From the NCBI GenBank assembly GCA_036275295.1, contig DASUEB010000091.1:1-32826 (forward strand): 32,826 nucleotides of DNA, in the 5' to 3' direction. Source of the DNA: DASUEB01 sp036275295 (GTDB taxonomy: Bacteria; Bacteroidota; Bacteroidia; Flavobacteriales_D; Luteibaculaceae). The notes beneath the pieces were generated by a model. That model did not search any database. It was not told the origin of the DNA and was given only the letters and a program-made list of their open reading frames with translations. Positions 25,008-32,696 of this stretch are shown here, piece after piece. Made by a program: the position numbers and the translations under genes. Each line of letters begins with the position of its first letter. Position 1 is the first letter of the stretch.

Positions 25008-26561
25008 ATGTCTAGACGAATAACCATTGGCACCAGAGGCAGTGATCTTGCCCTTTGGCAGGCAAATACCGTAAAACGCCAATTGGAGGAACTCGGACAC
25101 GCGGTAGTCCTCGAAATCATCAAAACACGCGGCGATGCCATTCAGCATTTGAGTTTTGATAAAATAGAAGGCAAAGGATTTTTCACCAAAGAACTGGAAG
25201 ACGCCCTACTCGAACAACGCGTTGATTTGGCCGTTCATTCTCACAAGGATTTAGAGACAACCCAACCCGATGGCCTTTGCATTGCTGCGGTGTCCCCAAG
25301 AGAAAATCCCTCGGATATTCTCATCATGCACAAAGATGCGGTAGACTTCCGACTCAAGTTCCAACTCAAGACGGGCGCTAAGGTTGGTACCTCATCGGCC
25401 CGCAGAAAAAATCAGCTGATCGATTTCAGACCTGATTTGGAATTAGCAGATATCAGAGGCAATGTGCCCACCAGGCTCGACAAACTTCGCAAAGGAGAGT
25501 TCGACGCCATACTCTTGGCTAAGGCCGGCATCAATCGCCTGAATCTCGACATCTCAGACTTGGAATGCTTTGAGATGGACATCAAAGAATTCATACCGGC
25601 ACCTGCACAAGGGGTCTTGGCGCTCCAAATCCGCTCAGCTGATCGCGAATTGTTTGAAGCCCTCCAACCGCTTAACGCCCCAAACGTGGCCACTTGTGTG
25701 GGCATCGAACGAGAAATATTGCGCAGATTCAACGGTGGCTGTCAGCTTCCTTTAGGTGCATACTGCGAAAAAGCAGGTTCGGGCTATCGCGTATGGACTT
25801 CGGTTGCCGAAAGCTGGGACACTGCCCCTAAACGTATCAACAAGTTCGGGGAGTCGCCTGAAACGCTAGCCGCCGAAGTAGTTGCCGCCATTAAAAAGAA
25901 AAGCACGGTGTTAATCACCTCGCAACTGAAAGACAAAGAGACCTTGGTAAACCTTTGCTCACAGCAGGGTATTGAACTGCACGGTCAGAGTTTTTTAGAG
26001 GTGACCTTCAACCCATTTAAAATACCTGCCCAAAGCCCTACCTGGATCTTTTTTAGCTCCAAAAACAGCGTTAAATCGTTCTTTTTGCAGTGTGGATTGC
26101 CCGAGGGCTGCAAAATCGGGGCGCTGGGCACCTCAACAGCTTACGCCGTGGAGCAATTTGGTTACCCCGTAGATTACACCGGAACAAGCGGAGACACCTC
26201 TCAAATTGGCGAGGAATTCAACGCCTTGCTGGGGCCTAACGACTATGTTTGGTTACCCATCTCATCCATCAGCAACCAATCGATTCAACAGATGATCAAC
26301 AGGGCTCCGTTTGAGAATATCCTCTCTTACGACAGTGTTCCTGCTCCCGTTGAGGTAGGCCGATACGATGTAATTCTATTCACCAGCCCGAGCAACGTGA
26401 AAGGGTATTTCTTGCTCAATTCCATTCCCCGCGGAACGCGGGTTTTGGCAATGGGTGAACTTACCCAATCCGAACTGGCCAAAAAAAGCATAGAAGCCGC
26501 GAAAGTAGTGGGCTTCTCGCAAGTTGAACTACATCAATCTATTGCCGCCATTTTGTCGTAA
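25008..26561 (+). CDS. hemCD: Fused hydroxymethylbilane synthase / uroporphyrinogen-III synthase
   Basis: This protein joins two consecutive steps: HemC polymerises porphobilinogen, and HemD closes and inverts the ring to uroporphyrinogen III. Residues 1 to about 298 are HemC: IGTRGSDLALWQA at the N-terminus, catalytic D81 in HSHKDLET, GTSSARRKNQL, and dipyrromethane-cofactor cysteine C245 in NGGCQLPLG. Residues from about 300 to 517 form a HemD domain (TVLITSQLK, WIFFSSKNSVKSF, ALGTSTAYAV, DVILFTSPSNVKGYF). HemC and HemD fusions are known in Bacteroidota. The HSHKDLE motif departs from the enterobacterial HSMKDVP. hemE and later genes do not follow; two secreted-protein genes do. Confidence 0.93.
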   Translation: MSRRITIGTRGSDLALWQANTVKRQLEELGHAVVLEIIKTRGDAIQHLSFDKIEGKGFFTKELEDALLEQRVDLAVHSHKDLETTQPDGLCIAAVSPRENPSDILIMHKDAVDFRLKFQLKTGAKVGTSSARRKNQLIDFRPDLELADIRGNVPTRLDKLRKGEFDAILLAKAGINRLNLDISDLECFEMDIKEFIPAPAQGVLALQIRSADRELFEALQPLNAPNVATCVGIEREILRRFNGGCQLPLGAYCEKAGSGYRVWTSVAESWDTAPKRINKFGESPETLAAEVVAAIKKKSTVLITSQLKDKETLVNLCSQQGIELHGQSFLEVTFNPFKIPAQSPTWIFFSSKNSVKSFFLQCGLPEGCKIGALGTSTAYAVEQFGYPVDYTGTSGDTSQIGEEFNALLGPNDYVWLPISSISNQSIQQMINRAPFENILSYDSVPAPVEVGRYDVILFTSPSNVKGYFLLNSIPRGTRVLAMGELTQSELAKKSIEAAKVVGFSQVELHQSIAAILS

Positions 26562-26582
26562 CTTAGTGGTTAATCCACTAGT

Positions 26583-29500
26583 ATGAAACGTGTTGCCGCA
26601 GCTTTCGCCTTATTTGCCGTTGGTTGGCTGATATATTCTTTAGATAATGCCCCCGCTCATGGTCGATCTACCGGTTCGCCGGGATCGTACAGCGGATCGC
26701 CATCAGATGCCAACCGCACATGCGCTAACGGCTGCCACGGAGGTACTGCCATAGCCACACCCGGAATCATTACCACCAATATTCCTGCTGAGGGTTATGT
26801 GCCCGGTCAAACTTATACCGTTACGGTCACAGCCGATTACATGGGCAGAACCAAATACGGTTTTGAACTTTCTGCCAATACCAGTGGCGGTCAGAACACC
26901 GGCTCCTTTGTTCATACTCCTGGTCAAACCCAGGCGGTTAATACGCGTAACGCCACCCACACCAGCAGTAGCAACGCAGCCCCTTCGGGAAGCAGAACAT
27001 GGACCGTGAGTTGGACCGCTCCTGCAGAGGGAACCGGTGCTGTTACCTTTTATGCCGCAGTGCTTGCCACCAACAGCAACAACAGCAGTTCAGGCGACAT
27101 CACCTTGAGATCGTCTGCTTCCGTGGGGGAGAAATTGGCCGCCTGCACCATCGATGATGTTCCGGTATCAGCGGCCATGAATCAGGTATGTGAAGGAAAT
27201 GCAGGCAGCATACGAGTTACCAATTCCCAAAGCGGGGTTTCTTATCAACTGTTTAATGCAGGAACCAATCAAAGCATTGGCAGCGCACAAGCGGGCAATG
27301 GATCGACCCTGACCTTTAACGCCGGAAACCTGACGACCACGACCACTTTTAAAATTGTGGCTACCAAAAGTGCCAATTGCAGTCTAGAACTCACCTCTAA
27401 ACCGCAAATAGAGGTACTGGCTGCACCCGTCCCCTCGATCAGTGCCAACGGACCAACATCTTTTTGCGAGGGATCGTCGGTACAGCTAACCTCTTCTGCC
27501 GCCCAAACCTATCAGTGGTCGAATGGCGCAACCACACCCTCGATTACCGTCTCTACACCCGGTTCGTACACCGTAATAGCGGGCTATAGCAACGGCTGTT
27601 TTCGTACCTCAGCGGCCACGGCTGTCACGGTGTTGAGCAAACCCATTCCCCGACTCACGCCCAGTGGCAATCAAACCATCTGTGGCGGCGACAGCTTGCT
27701 CATCCAAAGTGGCGCATTTGCGAGTTATTTATGGTCAAACGGAGCTACCACCTCGAGTATACGCGCCAAAACCGCAGGAAATTACACACTTCGCGCCACG
27801 GCAGCAAATGGGTGCAGCGGTGATTCCCCCGATACCGTATTCCTAAGCGTTACCCCAACAACAACTCCAACCATACAGCGCATCGGAAGCGGTAACCCAT
27901 GTCCCGGAGAAACCGTTACCCTGCGCTCAAGCCCCGCCCAAGCCTACCTATGGAGCAATGGCGCTACTACACAAGAAATTGCAGTGACGAACTCGGGTTC
28001 GTTTACGGTTACCACAAGCAACAATGGATGCAGTGCTACTTCTGCAACCGAGGTCGTTCAGTTTCAACCCAACCTAAAACCGCGACTCAATTCAGCGGGT
28101 AACCAAACCATCTGCCAAGGCAGCAGCATTAACCTGAGCATTGACCAAACCTTTCAGTCTTATCTCTGGTCAAACGGCGCTACCACGCCGGGGATCAGTG
28201 TAAATAGCAGCGGCCTTTATTTCGTGCAAGCCTCAAGTGCATTTTGTACCTATTTCAGCGATAGCCTCACGCTCACTGTTACCCCGCTCCCTGCCAAAAC
28301 AGTGCAAATAACGGGATCTAATCAGCCTTGCCCAGGCGAGACTGTGGTTCTAACCGCCGATGGCTTAGGTTCTTACCTGTGGAACACGGGGCAAACCACG
28401 AAATCAATTACCGTTGCAAGCAGTGGAACCTATCAAGTCACGATAAGCAATGGCAACTGCAGCGTACAGTCGGATGCCATAGCCATTCAATTTAGACCCA
28501 ACCTAAACCCCGAGCTCAGTTTGGCTGGATCGCAAACCGTTTGCGACAACGACGGATTTTGGCTCAAAACTAAAGCCGCTTTCAACAACTACCTGTGGAG
28601 CAACGGTTCAACCAGTGATTCTATTTTAGTTGCCTCCTCTGGGGATTATTCTGTGACGGTCTCCAACGACGGGGTATGCCAATTTGAATCAGATACCTTG
28701 CGGCTCACCCTAGCACCCATACCGCCTTCAACCGTAATCAAACAAGGCCCCGATGAGCCCTGCCCGGGAGAAACGGTGTTGTTGACAGCTCCCGCAGGTT
28801 ATTCATACCTCTGGAGTACAGGTGCTACCACCGCCTCAATCGAGGTGAATGGATCGGGAGACTTTTTCGTCGATGTAATTGCAGGTGCTTGTGTTAATCG
28901 ATCAGAAATCATCAACCTATCTTTCAGTCCAGCACTTTCTCCTCGATTAAACAGCTCTGATAGCATCAGCCTTTGTGTTGGAGAGGTTTTTCAGTTGAGC
29001 ACACAAACGCCTTACGGCCAATATAGATGGTCGACGGGTGCGACAACCGCTTCCATCAGCACATCTGAGAGTGGCGTATTTTTTGTTGAAGTGAGTAACA
29101 ACAACCGTTGTTTTTTCACAAGTGACACCGCGTTTATTGATGTCAGACCGAATATCAAACCCATAATCAGAACCGATGGCCCTGCCGTTATTTGCAATAA
29201 TCAACCGGTTATTATACGATCTACGCAGCCCTTCAGCTCATACAACTGGAGCAATGGAAGCACATCTCCCACGATCAGCATCAGCCAGCCCGGCTTGTAC
29301 AGCCTGTTGGCTACTACCGCCAGCGGCTGCTCTGGGCGCTCTGATACCCTTGAGGTGCGTTTTGAAAATCCCATTTCTCCGCGCCTCAATTTCAGCGGAA
29401 CCCTGGTGGCTTGTGACTCGGCAGTAATCAGAACCAACTTTCCAAGTCTGAGCACCCAATGGAATACCGGTTTCAATGGAAACGCCTTGGTGATGAAGTC

Positions 29501-30050
29501 TGACGCAGCTATTTTCGCAACCCTTACCAGTGTTCTGGGATGCTCTTACACAAGCGATACCCTTCAGTTAACCGTTGGGCAAACTCCTGTGATTAGCGTA
29601 ATTCGTCAAAATGCGCTGCTCATCGCCTCAGGTGGAAACAACTATCAGTGGTATCTCAATGGCCAATTACTGCCAGGGGAAACCAACGACACGTTAAATA
29701 CCAGCCCCCAAGACGGCACGTACTACTGCACCGCAACCGATCAACGCGGATTATGTGCTGCCGAAAGTCAATCGTTTGTCATCAACACAGTGGGTATAGC
29801 CTCGAATACACCGACTGAAAGAATAGAACTATTTCCCAACCCAGCCAATCAATCGGTTTGGATCAAAAACATACCTGCGGGCAGTCGCCTGCAAATGATT
29901 TCTGTTACCGGACAAATCATTTCAGAAAAATCGTTAAACGGCACTGCTGCCGAGCTGAATACTTCGTTACTTCCTAATGGAATGTACACCGTTATTGTCT
30001 CCGGTCCTGCAGCCCAACAACGCATTCAACTAGTAATTCAACACTTATGA
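26583..30050 (+). CDS. Secreted choice-of-anchor V protein with Ig-like repeats and T9SS tail
   Basis: The 1155-aa exported protein has an N-terminal signal segment (AAAFALFAVGWLIYSL). Next comes a choice-of-anchor V (Reeler-like) domain (about 28-185) with GSPGSYSGSP and a heme-attachment-like motif C47-A-N-G-C51-H52. About ten Ig/PKD-like repeats of 71-73 residues follow (about 290-1010), each with a Cys near its start, a core like YLWSNGATT and a second Cys. The last 76 residues (from about 1080, IELFPNP to LVIQHL) are a T9SS type A sorting tail, so the protein is probably delivered to the cell surface. It begins 21 nt after hemCD and overlaps its smaller paralogue by 4 nt. Function is unknown; adhesion or heme/electron chemistry are guesses. 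Confidence 0.85.
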   Translation: MKRVAAAFALFAVGWLIYSLDNAPAHGRSTGSPGSYSGSPSDANRTCANGCHGGTAIATPGIITTNIPAEGYVPGQTYTVTVTADYMGRTKYGFELSANTSGGQNTGSFVHTPGQTQAVNTRNATHTSSSNAAPSGSRTWTVSWTAPAEGTGAVTFYAAVLATNSNNSSSGDITLRSSASVGEKLAACTIDDVPVSAAMNQVCEGNAGSIRVTNSQSGVSYQLFNAGTNQSIGSAQAGNGSTLTFNAGNLTTTTTFKIVATKSANCSLELTSKPQIEVLAAPVPSISANGPTSFCEGSSVQLTSSAAQTYQWSNGATTPSITVSTPGSYTVIAGYSNGCFRTSAATAVTVLSKPIPRLTPSGNQTICGGDSLLIQSGAFASYLWSNGATTSSIRAKTAGNYTLRATAANGCSGDSPDTVFLSVTPTTTPTIQRIGSGNPCPGETVTLRSSPAQAYLWSNGATTQEIAVTNSGSFTVTTSNNGCSATSATEVVQFQPNLKPRLNSAGNQTICQGSSINLSIDQTFQSYLWSNGATTPGISVNSSGLYFVQASSAFCTYFSDSLTLTVTPLPAKTVQITGSNQPCPGETVVLTADGLGSYLWNTGQTTKSITVASSGTYQVTISNGNCSVQSDAIAIQFRPNLNPELSLAGSQTVCDNDGFWLKTKAAFNNYLWSNGSTSDSILVASSGDYSVTVSNDGVCQFESDTLRLTLAPIPPSTVIKQGPDEPCPGETVLLTAPAGYSYLWSTGATTASIEVNGSGDFFVDVIAGACVNRSEIINLSFSPALSPRLNSSDSISLCVGEVFQLSTQTPYGQYRWSTGATTASISTSESGVFFVEVSNNNRCFFTSDTAFIDVRPNIKPIIRTDGPAVICNNQPVIIRSTQPFSSYNWSNGSTSPTISISQPGLYSLLATTASGCSGRSDTLEVRFENPISPRLNFSGTLVACDSAVIRTNFPSLSTQWNTGFNGNALVMKSDAAIFATLTSVLGCSYTSDTLQLTVGQTPVISVIRQNALLIASGGNNYQWYLNGQLLPGETNDTLNTSPQDGTYYCTATDQRGLCAAESQSFVINTVGIASNTPTERIELFPNPANQSVWIKNIPAGSRLQMISVTGQIISEKSLNGTAAELNTSLLPNGMYTVIVSGPAAQQRIQLVIQHL
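27465..29414 (+). repeat. Tandem Ig-like repeats with a dimeric super-period
   Basis: Within the large secreted protein, single repeats are 71-73 codons, and two alternating types form a dimer. Type A carries QTxC, with its Cys codons at 27681, 28113, 28542, 28974 and 29412. Type B carries PCPGETV or a relative, with its Cys codons at 27900, 28329, 28761 and 29193. Distances between same-type repeats are 143-146 codons. The first, slightly different repeat has its Cys at 27465. Confidence 0.85.
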
Positions 30051-30853
30051 TCAAAAAAATTACCCTTTCTATGATTGCCATTGTGGGCGCGATGGCCTAT
30101 TTCAGTCCGAGCTCTTATCACAGTTACAGTTTTACAAGCGGCTCTCCAGGTGGAAATACCGGTTCGCCATTGGATGGCGGGGCTACTTGCCGCAACTGTC
30201 ACGGAGGAGGATCAGCTGCTCCTAGAGCTGGAGCCATTACCACCAATATTCCTGCTGCGGGTTATATCCCAGGCGAAACCTATGACGTAAACGTAACCTT
30301 GGCAGAACCGGGCAGAACCAAATACGGTTTTGAATTGGTATCTGAAAATGCCAGCCAGCGCCGCGGAACCTTCGCAGCACCCAACAACCAGACCAGAACG
30401 CTGGGTGGAGTAACAGCGCCGCGCATTACGCATACCTCGACCGGTACCTCAGCACCTGGTAGTACCAAAACGTGGAATGTTCGATGGACCGCCCCCTCTT
30501 CGGGATCGGGAGCCATTACCTTCTACACCGCCCTCAATGCGTCGAACAACAATGGAAACGATGACGCTGGTGATAATATCTACGTTTCGTCGCTAACGGT
30601 GCAGGAAAACACCGGAAACTCTATTGCCGAATTCCTGAAACAGAACAAAGCCGCTATCTATCCCAATCCCGTTAGTGCCAATGCCGAATTGCTGAACACA
30701 CCCAGCAATGAAACATGGACCATCTACAACCTCAACGGAAGTGTGGTAGCAAAAGGAACGGGAAACAGAATCAACAGCGAAAATCTGGCCCAAGGAGCTT
30801 ATCAATTGGTACTGGAGCAACAAAACCAAATCATCCGTTTTGTAAAAAACTAA
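30047..30853 (+). CDS. Secreted choice-of-anchor V protein with CxxCH motif and T9SS tail
   Basis: The 268-aa protein is a short paralogue of the upstream one: signal segment (LSMIAIVGAMAYF), choice-of-anchor V domain and T9SS type A tail without Ig repeats. The domain contains GSPGGNTGSPLDGGATC and a canonical c-type heme motif C48-R-N-C51-H52. The two domains share blocks such as ITTNIPAxGYxPGxTY and GRTKYGFEL, showing a tandem duplication. The C-terminal ~68 residues (IYPNP to FVKN) are the sorting domain. The start codon overlaps the previous stop by 4 nt (ATGA). A strong terminator follows 38 nt downstream and closes the hemA operon. Confidence 0.85.
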   Translation: MIKKITLSMIAIVGAMAYFSPSSYHSYSFTSGSPGGNTGSPLDGGATCRNCHGGGSAAPRAGAITTNIPAAGYIPGETYDVNVTLAEPGRTKYGFELVSENASQRRGTFAAPNNQTRTLGGVTAPRITHTSTGTSAPGSTKTWNVRWTAPSSGSGAITFYTALNASNNNGNDDAGDNIYVSSLTVQENTGNSIAEFLKQNKAAIYPNPVSANAELLNTPSNETWTIYNLNGSVVAKGTGNRINSENLAQGAYQLVLEQQNQIIRFVKN

Positions 30854-30891
30854 CGAGCACCGCAATTCAAATACAACAAATTGCCATCTGG

Positions 30892-30927
30892 AAAAAAGCG
30901 ACCTTTAAAGCGGTCGCTTTTTTGTTT
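30892..30927 (+). terminator. Rho-independent terminator of the hemA operon
   Basis: AAAAAAGCGACC pairs with GGTCGCTTTTTT around an 8-nt loop, followed by a T-rich stretch. It is the first clear terminator after hemA, so the four genes 23766-30853 can be read as one transcription unit. Confidence 0.9.
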
Positions 30928-30993
30928 GTAAATAGGTAGCATGTTTCTTGCGCATAGGTGGGTTCACAAAATGATATTTTACTTTAAATATTG

Positions 30994-31001
30994 TATATTT
31001 G
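30994..31001 (+). promoter_or_regulatory. -7 box of the small-protein/SDH protease pair
   Basis: TATATTTG (perfect TAnnTTTG) ends 7 nt before ATG 31009, in an AT-rich stretch. The leader would be 2-4 nt. The -33 region is not clear. Confidence 0.5.
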
Positions 31002-31008
31002 TTAGGCA

Positions 31009-31215
31009 ATGGGCAAAGTAAAAAAGATAAAAAACACTGATAATCAAAACTTTGAAAAAGAGTACAGCCGCATTGTATCTCCATCAAAAACATCGGTTGT
31101 TCTGGAATTTGAATGGGTAAAGCCCGGGGACCATTTCCAAAAGCTAACCATTTATGATAGCACTTACACTACAATTCCGGCACTGGGCGAAACTACCTTG
31201 ATTAGCGAACCATGA
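31009..31215 (+). CDS. Small protein of unknown function upstream of SDH protease
   Basis: I do not recognise this 68-aa protein. It starts with a basic segment (MGKVKKIKNTDNQNFEKEYS) and continues with a probable small beta fold (SVVLEFEWVKPGDHFQKLTIYD). It has no signal peptide, membrane helix or cysteine. A promoter box directly upstream and the 3-nt distance to the SDH-protease gene support it as a real gene translated with that protease. It might be a substrate adaptor, inhibitor or partner of the protease, but this rests only on gene position. Confidence 0.65.
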   Translation: MGKVKKIKNTDNQNFEKEYSRIVSPSKTSVVLEFEWVKPGDHFQKLTIYDSTYTTIPALGETTLISEP

Positions 31216-31218
31216 GTT

Positions 31219-32133
31219 ATGCCGAATTGGAATGAGGTAATAGTTGAGATTCAACAGGAAAAACAAAAGAATCCAACTGCAAACCCGCTAGATACGGTAC
31301 GAAGAAAGTACTTGAAAAAAGTTTCTGAAATTACAGGCAGAAACACAATTGCCTATTACTCTGGTTGGCTGCAAAAACCAACTGCTCCAGGGACTGCGGT
31401 TGGGGACAAGGATAAGTCGGGATTCATGCTAGCCATAAACAAGCTAGAAAGGAGTCGGGGTTTAGACCTGATTTTGCATACTCCAGGTGGCGATATTGCT
31501 GCAACCGAGTCGCTGGTTGATTATCTGTACTCCATGTACGATAGGGACATTCGAGTTATTGTGCCCCAAATTTCCATGTCCGCTGGTACTATGATCGCTT
31601 TTGCCTCCAAAGAAATCGTTATGGGCAAACATTCAAATCTGGGGCCAATTGACCCCCAAATGGGTGGTTTGGCCTGCCAAGCTGTTTTGAATGAGTTTGA
31701 ACAAGCGAAAAAAGACGTCAAGACAAACCCCCACTCAGCCCCATTATGGCAAGTTATCATAGGCAAATACCATCCTACTTTTTTGGGGGCTTGTAAACAA
31801 GCCATCGAGTGGTCAGAAAAAATGGTTTCCGATTGGCTGGAATACAACATGTGCCGCGAGGATAAATCCAAGGTGGAAAAAATTGTGAGTACTTTCTCTA
31901 ATCACAGTGTTCAAAAATCGCACTCCAGACACATTTCGAAAAAAGAATGTATCGAAGTAGGTTTGGCAATCTCAGACTTGGAAAATAATCAGGACCTTCA
32001 AGACGCTGTGCTGACAACACACCACGCCTTTATGCATACGTTTTCCAGCACCTACTGTGTAAAAATCATTGAAAACCACAACGGCGTCGCTTACATCGAA
32101 CAAGCCGTTCCCCCTCAACCGCCATCCAAATAA
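31219..32133 (+). CDS. SDH-type Clp-fold serine protease
   Basis: The 304-aa protein belongs to the serine dehydrogenase proteinase family (PF01972, SDH), distant relatives of ClpP and SppA. Visible features are LILHTPGGDIAATESLVDYL (oxyanion/substrate region), the nucleophile S121 in QISMSAGTMIAF, and the family GPIDPQMGG motif with D145 as the likely acid. The catalytic His is uncertain; several histidines occur near 230-240 (NHSVQKSHSRHIS). There is no signal peptide or membrane helix, so it is probably cytosolic, unlike membrane-bound SppA. It follows the 68-aa gene by 3 nt. The next ~560 nt hold no recognisable gene, which fits a small acquired module. Confidence 0.82.
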   Translation: MPNWNEVIVEIQQEKQKNPTANPLDTVRRKYLKKVSEITGRNTIAYYSGWLQKPTAPGTAVGDKDKSGFMLAINKLERSRGLDLILHTPGGDIAATESLVDYLYSMYDRDIRVIVPQISMSAGTMIAFASKEIVMGKHSNLGPIDPQMGGLACQAVLNEFEQAKKDVKTNPHSAPLWQVIIGKYHPTFLGACKQAIEWSEKMVSDWLEYNMCREDKSKVEKIVSTFSNHSVQKSHSRHISKKECIEVGLAISDLENNQDLQDAVLTTHHAFMHTFSSTYCVKIIENHNGVAYIEQAVPPQPPSK

Positions 32134-32696
32134 CCAGAATCGCCAGCGGCGACATTTCCAAGTCATTTGCCCCATCATCGACCCAGAAATTAAATGAACG
32201 CATGGCGCGTGCCTTAAGGTCCGCCCTGGGCATAGAAAAGCTACTCTGCCTTTTTCGCGAGAGCAGGTGAACTTAAATTTTCACCTTAATGATCTAAAAA
32301 ACATTTGCATTAGCATAATAAGCCTATCACTCATAAAACAAAACGAGAGAAGCCCTGCTGTCTGATCGACAGACGCATGTAAAAGTATTGCCGGTTTAAA
32401 AGATCCGGCAAAGAGCAAAAAATGGCTCAAAAGCTTGGAGCATCTTATAGTTACTTCAGGGACCACTAACGAATTGCGTCGCCCAGCGTAGAGGTCGATG
32501 CAAAGGGTATTTAAGTAAGCTCTTCAATGCACTTCAGCCGCAAACAACGCCGCTCTGGGAACCAACCTTTTGTTCCAATTCATTTTACGTTTGCGAACAA
32601 ACCAAATAAATCTAAGCGGGCTAAAAACAGGCTGCAAACCGCATTAATAGACCTATACCCTGCACGAAAATCGACAAATTGAATGCCCAGCGCACA
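32134..32696. other. Interval without recognisable genes
   Basis: About 560 nt. Short open frames on both strands look random. Two small perfect-stem hairpins lie side by side (GTCTG/CAGAC near 32360-32374, and 32388-32411), and a third (GGTGAA/TTCACC) lies near 32267-32286. The region may be the decayed edge of an insertion. I could not identify any gene fragment, RNA or attachment site in it. Confidence 0.5.
32388..32411. repeat. Inverted repeat (hairpin)
   Basis: TTGCCGG and CCGGCAA form a perfect 7-bp stem around a 10-nt loop. There is no T-run, so it is not an obvious terminator. Function is unknown. Confidence 0.35.

Noticed and set aside
27465..29414. Regular repeats that could be read as a CRISPR-like array
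   Set aside because: The period is ~430 nt, repeats are diverged and in a single open frame; they are protein domain repeats. No CRISPR array or cas gene is present in the window.
32281..32466. A 61-codon minus-strand frame in the right-hand gene-less interval
   Set aside because: No domain, no start signals, and it spans the inverted repeats; it looks like chance.
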